The position numbers and the translations under genes are program-made. Of a stretch of DNA of 64,000 nt, positions 58,099 to 64,000 are shown piece after piece (the first letter of the stretch is position 1; the number at the start of each line of letters is the position of its first letter). This stretch comes from Mycolicibacterium setense (lineage in GTDB: Bacteria; Actinomycetota; Actinomycetes; Mycobacteriales; Mycobacteriaceae). The DNA is taken from assembly GCF_000805385.1 (NCBI RefSeq), contig NZ_JTJW01000007.1, forward strand, positions 144,322 to 208,321, given 5' to 3'. The notes under the pieces were generated by a model that had not been told where the DNA came from, made no database searches, and saw only the letters and a list, made by a program, of their open reading frames with translations.

Positions 58099-59862
58099 CT
58101 ACGGCGCGCTGCGCTCCTGCTGCGCGGCCTCGAGCAGCTCCCTGGCGTGGGCCCGGCCACTGTCGGACTCCCCCAAACCGGCCAGCATCCTGGCCAACTC
58201 GGCGACCCGGTCCTCGTCCTCGATACGGCGCACACCACTGGCCTTGGCCCGGCCGTTGCCGCTGTCGACCACGAGATGCGCATCGGCGAATGCGGCGACC
58301 TGCGGCAAGTGGGTCACCACGATGACCTGGTGGGTACGCGCCAGCCGGGCCAGACGGCGGCCGATCTGCACCGCCGCTCGGCCACCGACTCCGGCGTCGA
58401 CCTCGTCGAACACCATCGTGGTGCCCGCCGTCGATGCCGAAAGCACCACCTCGAGGGCGAGCATGACGCGCGACAGCTCACCACCGGAGGCACTCTTGGC
58501 CAGCGGCAGCACATCTGCGCCACGGTGTGCGGTGAACCCGAACTCGACCGCGTCCACGCCGTCGTGACCGGCGTGCAGGATCTCACCATCGGGCATGGTC
58601 ACCGGTGCGGCATCGTCGGCCCGCGCCGTCATGGGGGCGACACCGATGGTGAACACCGCGTTGGCCATGGCCAGCCCGGCCAGTTCAGCGGTGACCGCCT
58701 TGGCCAATCCCTTGGCCGCCTTGGATCGGGCCTTGGTGAGTTCGTTTGCCGCCGCGATCAGTTGAGCCTGAAGCTCGGCGACCTTGCCGTCCAGGGCAGC
58801 CAACGTCTCCTCCGAGACGTCGAGCTGCGCCAGCTGTTCGGCGGCCTCGCGAGACCACGCCAGCACCCCGTCGATGTCGGCAGCGTACTTGCGGGTCAGG
58901 GTGCGCAGCTCGGCCTGCCGCGCCAGCTTGGTCTCCAAAGTGCTGGCGTCGCTGGGCAATTCGGACAAGTAGTCACCGAGCTCGCCGGACACGTCACCGA
59001 TCACGGCCATCGCCTCGGCCAGGCGGGCAGCCAGTGCCTGCAACACGGAATCATCGGTGGACTCCAGCGCAGCCTGTGCACGGCCCACCCCGTCGGCCGC
59101 CGAGCTGGATTCCGGCGTCGCCTCCTCGAGCTCGCCGGCCAAGGCGAAGCGGGCGGTCTGCGCGGCTTCACGCAGCGCATCGAGTTCGGACAGCCGGCGG
59201 ATGTCGGCGACGATCGCCTCGTCCTCACCGGGTTGCGGTGCGACCGCGTCGATCTCGTGGATTCCGAAGCTGAGCCGGTCGGCCTCCTGGGCCAGTTCCC
59301 GGGCCCGCCGGCGACGGTCGGCCAGATCACGACGTGCCGTCAGCCACTCCTCACGGATGCGCCGGTAGCGGATCAGCGGCTTGTCCACCTCGGCGAACCG
59401 GTCGAGCGCCGCGCGCTGCTCATCGGGTCGCATCAACCGCAACTGGTCGTTCTGGCCGTGCAACGTCAGAACCTGGGCGGTGAAGTTGCTCAGGGATTTC
59501 GCCGGCACGCTGCGGCCGCCGAGATACGCCCGCGACGGCCCGGCCCGGCTGACCGAGCGAGCCGCGATCACACTGCCATCGTCATCGCGCTCGGCACCGG
59601 AGGCATCCAGGATCTCCTCGACCTGCGCGGACACGTCCTCACCGAGTTCGATTGTGCTGAAACGACCTTCCACCACGGCGCGGTCGGAGCCCGAACGCAC
59701 CCTGGTCGCGTCGGCCCGCGCGCCGCCGAGCAGGTGCAGGCTGGTCACCACCATCGTCTTACCGGTGCCGGTCTCACCGGTCAGCACCGTCAACCCGCGG
59801 TCGAACTCCGCGGTGGCGGCACTGATCGCGCCCAATGACTCGATCCGGATCTCTGACAGCAC
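58099..59862 (-). CDS. recN: DNA repair ATPase RecN
   Basis: 587 aa from ATG 59862, 6 nt after the nadK stop. It is an SMC-like protein acting in double-strand break repair. The Walker A is LTGETGTGKTMVV (about 27-39). Two long coiled-coil arms flank the centre (from about 155 to 380). The ABC signature is KSASGGELSRVMLAL (about 455), with Walker B in TTMVFDEVDAGVGG and the D-loop after it. The length is normal. It lies downstream of tlyA and nadK, the usual actinobacterial order. Confidence 0.96.
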   Translation of the reverse strand: MLSEIRIESLGAISAATAEFDRGLTVLTGETGTGKTMVVTSLHLLGGARADATRVRSGSDRAVVEGRFSTIELGEDVSAQVEEILDASGAERDDDGSVIAARSVSRAGPSRAYLGGRSVPAKSLSNFTAQVLTLHGQNDQLRLMRPDEQRAALDRFAEVDKPLIRYRRIREEWLTARRDLADRRRRARELAQEADRLSFGIHEIDAVAPQPGEDEAIVADIRRLSELDALREAAQTARFALAGELEEATPESSSAADGVGRAQAALESTDDSVLQALAARLAEAMAVIGDVSGELGDYLSELPSDASTLETKLARQAELRTLTRKYAADIDGVLAWSREAAEQLAQLDVSEETLAALDGKVAELQAQLIAAANELTKARSKAAKGLAKAVTAELAGLAMANAVFTIGVAPMTARADDAAPVTMPDGEILHAGHDGVDAVEFGFTAHRGADVLPLAKSASGGELSRVMLALEVVLSASTAGTTMVFDEVDAGVGGRAAVQIGRRLARLARTHQVIVVTHLPQVAAFADAHLVVDSGNGRAKASGVRRIEDEDRVAELARMLAGLGESDSGRAHARELLEAAQQERSAP

Positions 59863-59868
59863 AGCTAT

Positions 59869-60792
59869 CTACTGTCCCCGCCATCCGGTGACCGGCAACC
59901 GGAACTTCCGGACCAAGCGATCGGTGAACGGCGCGGAGTCCAACCGCACCCACTTCAGTGGCGTGCCGCAGCGGGTCACCTCGAGCCGGCCTCCGGCCGG
60001 CACCACCATCTCGCGCCGCCCGTCGCAGAAGACCAGGGCGTCGTTGCCACTCGCTTCGATCTCGATCGCGATACTGGCCAACGGGCTGGTCACCATCGGC
60101 CGGGCGAACAGCGCATGAGCATTGTTGGGCACCACCAGGATTGCCTCCAGGTCCGGCCACAGCACCGGGCCACCCGCCGAGAACGCATAAGCGGTGGAAC
60201 CCGTCGGCGTCGCTACCAGCACCCCGTCGCATCCGAAGGACGACACCGGGCGGCCGTCGACCTCCAGCACCACGCCCAGCACCCCGAGCCGGGGCCCCTT
60301 CTCCAGGCTCGCCTCGTTGAGCGCCCAGCCGCGGTTCACCACGTCCGTGCCCACCCGCACCGCGATGTCGAGGGTCATGCGTTCCTCGATGCGGTAGTCG
60401 CGTTCGATGACGCGCTCGAGGACATGGTCGATGGCCTCGGCTTCGGCTTCCGCCAGGAATCCGATGCGGCCCAGATTGACCCCCAGCACCGGGATCTCGA
60501 CATTGCGCGCGAGCTCGGCGGCCCGCAGGAACGTACCGTCCCCGCCGAGCACCAACACCAGTTCGCAGCCTTCGGCCGCGCGCTCGTCCGCGTCCACCAC
60601 CTCGATGTCGACGCCGAGGGCACGCATGTCGTCGGGCGCCAGATGCAACGGGCCGCGGTCCACAGCTTCGGCCGAGAGAACCTTCAGACCAATGCCGTTG
60701 TCGCCAAGCACCTTTTCCACCCGGCGGGCGACCTCCGTCGCCTCGTCCCGGCCCGTGTGTACCACCAGAAGAATCGTGCGTTCAGCCGTCAT
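59869..60792 (-). CDS. nadK: NAD kinase
   Basis: 307 aa from ATG 60792, overlapping the tlyA stop (ATGA). It phosphorylates NAD+ to NADP+ using ATP or polyphosphate. The hallmark GGDGT is at residues 83-87 (VLVLGGDGTFLRAAE), followed by GVNLGRIGFLAEAE. The glycine-rich ATPTGSTAYAFSAGGP is the second conserved region. The length equals that of other mycobacterial NAD kinases. It is translated with tlyA and recN. Confidence 0.96.
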   Translation of the reverse strand: MTAERTILLVVHTGRDEATEVARRVEKVLGDNGIGLKVLSAEAVDRGPLHLAPDDMRALGVDIEVVDADERAAEGCELVLVLGGDGTFLRAAELARNVEIPVLGVNLGRIGFLAEAEAEAIDHVLERVIERDYRIEERMTLDIAVRVGTDVVNRGWALNEASLEKGPRLGVLGVVLEVDGRPVSSFGCDGVLVATPTGSTAYAFSAGGPVLWPDLEAILVVPNNAHALFARPMVTSPLASIAIEIEASGNDALVFCDGRREMVVPAGGRLEVTRCGTPLKWVRLDSAPFTDRLVRKFRLPVTGWRGQ

Positions 60793-61598
60793 TGCGGCCC
60801 CTCCTCGACCGCTCGCCGCACTGCCCGCTCGAGCGACTCGCCGTCCAGGGGGCGGTCGCTGAGAGCACGCAGGTGCAGGAAGTACTCGACATTGCCGGAT
60901 GGTCCCGGAAGCGGGCTGGCCGTCACATCGACAGCATGCCACTGCAATGCGGCTGCCTTGCGGGCGACCGTGCACACCGCGTCGATACGCAACTCCGGAT
61001 CGGACACCACGCCGCCCGCACCTACGCGGTCCTTGCCGACCTCGAACTGCGGTTTCACCATTGGAACAATATCGGCGTCGGCGGCCGCGCAGGCTGTCAG
61101 CGCGGGCAGGACGGTAGCCAGCGAGATGAACGACAGGTCGGCCACGATCAGCTGTACGGGCCCGCCGATCGCCTCGGGGGTCAACTCACGCACATTGGTG
61201 CGTTCCAGTACGTGTACCCGCTCGTCCGACCGCAAGGGCCAGGCCAGTTGCCCGTATCCGACGTCCGCGGCCACCACCTCGGCGGCCCCGCGATCGAGCA
61301 GGACCTCGGTGAAGCCCCCGGTCGAGGCCCCGGCGTCCAGACAGCGCCGGCCTTCGACAGTCACGTCGAACGTCTCGAGCGCACCGATCAGCTTGTGTGC
61401 ACCCCGCGATACCCAGCTGCGTTCCTCGGAGGCGATCACGGTGATGTTGGTATCCGGTGCGACGGCCGTGGCCGGTTTTGCCGCAGGCATACCGTCGATC
61501 CGCACCCGGCCGGCCTCGATCAGCTCGGCTGCCTGCTGGCGAGACCTGGCCAGACCACGTCGCACCAGCTCGGCATCAACGCGGGCGCGCCGCGCCAC
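60789..61598 (-). CDS. tlyA: rRNA 2'-O-methyltransferase TlyA
   Basis: 269 aa from GTG 61598. An N-terminal S4 RNA-binding domain (about 1-60; RVDAELVRRGLARSRQQAAE) is linked to an FtsJ-like methyltransferase domain (about 65-269). The SAM loop is CLDAGASTGGFTEVLLDRG (about 85-103), and catalytic Lys/Asp/Glu positions lie in VADLSFISL and MVKPQFEVGK. TlyA methylates a cytidine in 16S rRNA and one in 23S rRNA; its loss confers capreomycin resistance in mycobacteria. It overlaps nadK and lies just downstream of the small 68-aa gene. Confidence 0.96.
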   Translation of the reverse strand: MARRARVDAELVRRGLARSRQQAAELIEAGRVRIDGMPAAKPATAVAPDTNITVIASEERSWVSRGAHKLIGALETFDVTVEGRRCLDAGASTGGFTEVLLDRGAAEVVAADVGYGQLAWPLRSDERVHVLERTNVRELTPEAIGGPVQLIVADLSFISLATVLPALTACAAADADIVPMVKPQFEVGKDRVGAGGVVSDPELRIDAVCTVARKAAALQWHAVDVTASPLPGPSGNVEYFLHLRALSDRPLDGESLERAVRRAVEEGPQ

Positions 61599-61604
61599 CG
61601 GCGC

Positions 61605-61811
61605 TCACCTTCCGGTCGCCTGCGGTCCGCTCGGCTGCCCCCTGTCGACGGATTCAAGGGCCTGCACGAGCAGATCGTGGGCCTGCTCGAGCCGCGCAGC
61701 CACCACGTCGATGTCCATGCCTTCGAGTGCGGACGGGTCCACCGCCGGATCCGGCACGCCTGCCAGCACTTCGGCGACCTCGGCACGCAACTGGTCTGGA
61801 TCGATAGTCAT
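61605..61811 (-). CDS. Small conserved protein between the HAD and tlyA genes
   Basis: 68 aa from ATG 61811; GTG 61823, one nt after the HAD stop region, is in frame and would add four residues. It is helical and acidic (TIDPDQLRAEVAEVLAGVPD, LEGMDIDVVAARLEQAHDLL) with a short disordered tail (DRGQPSGPQATGR). Mycobacterial genomes carry a similar small gene at this place; its function is unknown. It lies 6 nt before tlyA. Confidence 0.82.
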   Translation of the reverse strand: MTIDPDQLRAEVAEVLAGVPDPAVDPSALEGMDIDVVAARLEQAHDLLVQALESVDRGQPSGPQATGR

Positions 61812-61824
61812 AGCGACACTCACG

Positions 61825-62841
61825 CTAGTCGATCGGTGCCGACAGCAACGACCAACGTTGCAACGCCTGTCGCGCTGTGTCGTCTCCGGCCGACACCGTG
61901 AACGGGGCGTGGTTCGCGTCGGCCGTCCATACCGCGTGCGCAGTCGCCCGCACCACCGCCAGGTCGTCTCCGGGGTCCCGTCCGGTGGTGTGCACCGTGA
62001 CAGTGTTGGTGTCGACGTCGACCTGCCAGGCGGGATGGGGCCCGACGCGGAGCGACTCGGCGTCGGCGTGCAGGCCCCGCAGGTCCGCCGCGAGGTAGCC
62101 GGGACGTTCGGTGGGAACCGCGTGCACCGCCTCGCTCGCGGTGCTGACGCCGGTGAGCACCATGAGGCTGGGCAGCCCGGACGCGACAGCGCCGGCGATG
62201 TCCGTGTCGAGCCGATCGCCGACCACCAGCGGGGTCGTGAACGTTCCGCGGCTCAGCGCCTCGTTCATCAGTGTCGGTTGGGGCTTGCCCGCGACCAGTG
62301 GCTCCTGACCTGTCGCCACGCGCAGTGCGGCCACCATCGAGCCGTTGCCCGGCAGCAGTCCGCGTTCAGAGGGAAGAGTCAGGTCCACGTTCGCCGCCAC
62401 CCACAACGCTCCGGCGCGAATGGCCAGCGCGGCCTCGGCCAGATCGGGCCACGCGGTATTCGGCGAATGCCCCTGCACCACGGCGACGGGCCCGTCGTCG
62501 AACATCCGGACCGGCTTCAGTCCGACGTTGCTCACCTCACCGGCGAGCGCATCTGTTCCCACGACCAGGACCGCTGAACCCGGGGCCAACCGGCCGGCCA
62601 GCAGGTGTGCGGCGCTCTGGGCACTGGTCACCACATCGTCGGCCGCGGCGATGAACCCGAGCTCACGGAGATGCTCGGCCACCTGCTCTGGCGCACGCGA
62701 GGCATTGTTGGTGACGTAGAGCAGCCGGGCATCCAGACCGGCCAGGCTCTCGATCGCACCCGTGGTGGGTTCGTGACCGCGAAACACCGTGCCATCGAGA
62801 TCGAGCAGCAGGCAATCATGTTGCCGCGCAAGAGTGCTCAC
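61825..62841 (-). CDS. HAD-superfamily (class IIA) phosphatase
   Basis: 338 aa from GTG 62841, which begins one nt after the TPR gene stop. Motif I is LLLDLDGTVFRG with the nucleophile Asp14 and Asp16. Motif II is in LYVTNNASRAPEQV. The cap domain follows, then motif III/IV in GKPQPTLMNEAL and VGDRLDTDIAGAVASG. This is the NagD/phosphoglycolate-phosphatase-like class with a large cap. It has a long C-terminal extension (about 260-338) not needed for the HAD fold. The substrate is a small phosphate ester, unknown. Confidence 0.9.
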   Translation of the reverse strand: MSTLARQHDCLLLDLDGTVFRGHEPTTGAIESLAGLDARLLYVTNNASRAPEQVAEHLRELGFIAAADDVVTSAQSAAHLLAGRLAPGSAVLVVGTDALAGEVSNVGLKPVRMFDDGPVAVVQGHSPNTAWPDLAEAALAIRAGALWVAANVDLTLPSERGLLPGNGSMVAALRVATGQEPLVAGKPQPTLMNEALSRGTFTTPLVVGDRLDTDIAGAVASGLPSLMVLTGVSTASEAVHAVPTERPGYLAADLRGLHADAESLRVGPHPAWQVDVDTNTVTVHTTGRDPGDDLAVVRATAHAVWTADANHAPFTVSAGDDTARQALQRWSLLSAPID

Positions 62842-62842
62842 G

Positions 62843-63694
62843 TCAGGAAAGCTCCGCGATCCGGTCTTCCGCGTCGGTGATGCCCTCGATATCGGCCTGC
62901 TCGGCGTGGACGAACCACTGCAGGGCCTCGTCACCGCGTCCGAGTGCCAGCAAGGTGTCGGCGTACGCATAGAACAGCCGAGCCGCGGTCGTCCCCACGC
63001 TGGCCGGATCGAGCTGCGGCGTGGACAGGATGGCCAGCGCCTGTTCGAACTGCCCGAGATCCGAGCGCGCACCGGCCGTGACGATGCGCAGCTCGTCTGC
63101 GTCCTCACCGGTGAGTGCGGCGGCCTCGTCGCTGCGGGCGAGTTCCAATGCCCGTTCGGGCCGGCCCACCCCGCGTTCGCAGTCGGCGATCATCGCCAGC
63201 AACGCCGACTTGCTGCCCATCCGCCGGGCAGCGCGCAGCTCCGCAAGAGCCTGAGCCCAGTCTCCACTGTGGTAGGCCGCGATCCCGACGGCCTCACGCA
63301 CCACAGCGATCCGGCCGGCCCGGCTGCGGGCGGCGCGGGCGTGGGCAAGGGCAGCGTCGGGATCCTCATCCAGCAGCCTGCCGGCCATGACGAGATGGCG
63401 GGCGACGAAATCGGCGGTGGCCTTGTCCAACGTCACCAGTTCCCGGCGCACATCGGGGGCCAGTTCGCGGGCTTCGACGTCGGAAGGCAGCCGTGGGCCG
63501 TCATTTCTCGGATCGGCGTCCTCGCTGGGCTGGACCGGGCGGGCGCGGCCGGGGCCCGACTGGCGCGGCGCCCCCGCGCGCTGATCCCGGCCTCGTTGAT
63601 CACGAGGACGATGATGACCCGAATTGTTCGATGTGCGGTCGTTCGATGCACGCCGCGGACGACGCTCTGCGCCGCCTTGTCTGTCCTCGACCAC
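62843..63694 (-). CDS. Tetratricopeptide-repeat protein
   Basis: 283 aa from GTG 63694 with AGAAAGG 5 nt upstream; a farther in-frame GTG at 63736 lies before the predicted transcript start. The first 60 residues are basic and disordered (RRPRRASNDRTSNNSGHHRP, then RDQRGRDQRAGAPRQSGPGR). From about 75 onward TPR-like helix pairs run to the end (AALAHARAARSRAGRIAVV, ALLAMIADCERGVGRPERAL, YADTLLALGRGDEALQWF). It is probably a protein-interaction scaffold. It is the first gene of the TPR-HAD-small-tlyA-nadK-recN run and follows the rrn terminator. Confidence 0.87.
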   Translation of the reverse strand: MVEDRQGGAERRPRRASNDRTSNNSGHHRPRDQRGRDQRAGAPRQSGPGRARPVQPSEDADPRNDGPRLPSDVEARELAPDVRRELVTLDKATADFVARHLVMAGRLLDEDPDAALAHARAARSRAGRIAVVREAVGIAAYHSGDWAQALAELRAARRMGSKSALLAMIADCERGVGRPERALELARSDEAAALTGEDADELRIVTAGARSDLGQFEQALAILSTPQLDPASVGTTAARLFYAYADTLLALGRGDEALQWFVHAEQADIEGITDAEDRIAELS

Positions 63695-63723
63695 GTGTGC
63701 CTTTCTACCCGCCCTTCCCGCAA

Positions 63724-63729
63724 AGGATA
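63724..63729 (-). promoter_or_regulatory. -10 element TATCCT for the TPR gene
   Basis: TATCCT on the minus strand; transcription would start near 63717, giving a leader of about 23 nt with AGAAAGG before GTG 63694. Confidence 0.5.
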
Positions 63730-63839
63730 CTGGCACCGGCCATGACCGACATAATCATGCCGGAGCCGGCGCATCGAATATCGACAAAAACATTGCCGAA
63801 TGCGCCTGGATTTGCACGGCGAGAATTGAAAATAAAAGC

Positions 63840-63874
63840 GAATCGCCCCCCACGTAGAACGTGGGGGGCGATTC
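63840..63874 (-). terminator. rrn operon terminator
   Basis: A perfect 16-bp stem (63840-63855 with 63859-63874) around a 3-nt loop, followed in the minus direction by a U-rich run (reverse of AAAATAAAAG). It lies 10 nt after the 5S rRNA 3' end. Confidence 0.92.
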
Positions 63875-63884
63875 TTAATTTGTG

Positions 63885-63999
63885 TTCGGCGGTGTCCTAC
63901 TTTTCCACCCGACTGGGTAGTATCATCGGCGCTGGCAGGCTTAGCTTCCGGGTTCGGGATGGGACCGGGCGTTTCCCTGCCGCTATGGACCGCCGTAAC
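63885..63999 (-). rRNA. rrf: 5S ribosomal RNA
   Basis: On the minus strand it starts GTTACGGCGGTCCATAGCGG and contains the conserved GAACCCGGAAGCTAAGCC. It ends GGACACCGCCGAAC, which pairs with the 5' end. Ends are set by this terminal helix and could shift by one or two bases. The 23S and 16S genes must lie beyond the right edge. Confidence 0.95.
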
Positions 64000-64000
64000 T

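Noticed and set aside
63840..63884. Coding frame across the rrn terminator
   Set aside because: Perfect hairpin with U-tract after 5S rRNA; structural, not coding.

Overview
The window looks like a chromosomal segment of a rapidly growing mycobacterium (Mycolicibacterium or Mycobacterium). The evidence is high GC, many GTG and TTG starts, 4-nt ATGA or GTGA overlaps between neighbours, and -10 hexamers of the form TANNNT lying 6-7 nt before start codons (leaderless transcripts). It also carries mycobacterium-typical families (DUF732, DUF7159, 13E12/DUF222-HNH, MctB, SteA, TlyA, ICL2). No prophage, IS element or CRISPR array was seen.

Layout, left part (1-31.8 kb): a partial TetR gene diverges from malQ. 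Next come small secreted proteins, a di-iron-like hydrolase with a ferredoxin reductase, a NUDIX gene, an SGNH hydrolase and an acyl-CoA synthetase. From 12.2 to 16.9 kb lies a divergent catabolic cluster. On the minus strand it has a mycofactocin-type SDR, a P450 and an SRPBCC protein; on the plus strand a TetR and an acyl-CoA ligase. The two arms share a perfect palindrome, and the TetR gene is preceded by a tiny leaderless ORF with two adjacent Cys codons. From 17.3 to 20.2 kb lies a three-gene unit built around a DyP-type peroxidase. Then follow a DUF7159 membrane protein, an NTF2/SDR pair, an MFS transporter, isocitrate lyase 2, a 13E12-family HNH gene and an acyltransferase.

Middle part (29.8-43.7 kb), mostly accessory: two paralogous secreted proteins (29.8 and 34.5 kb); a Lcp/MpaB-like DUF2236 gene and its TetR around another perfect palindrome; an amine oxidase; an unusual membrane-protein/barrel-protein pair (35.2-36.3 kb); an arylsulfatase with a repeat-encoded N-terminus; tRNA-Pro(GGG); a nitrilase-permease operon opposite a GntR regulator; and two TauE/SafE exporters, one preceded by a 36-codon small ORF.

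Right part (43.7-64 kb) is conserved core on the minus strand. It comprises parA-like/scpA/scpB/rluB-like/cmk/der (chromosome condensation, ribosome modification, CMP kinase, ribosome-assembly GTPase) and pyrG/NUDIX/xerD with mctB and steA upstream. Further along are TPR/HAD/small protein/tlyA/nadK/recN, and finally the 5S rRNA end of an rrn operon with its terminator. A short plus-strand insert (56.4-57.8 kb) holds a VOC protein and a PPOX-type flavoprotein opposite a CGNR regulator. Core genes are tightly packed with frequent 4-nt overlaps. The parA start region has undergone a 32-bp tandem duplication that creates a short upstream ORF.
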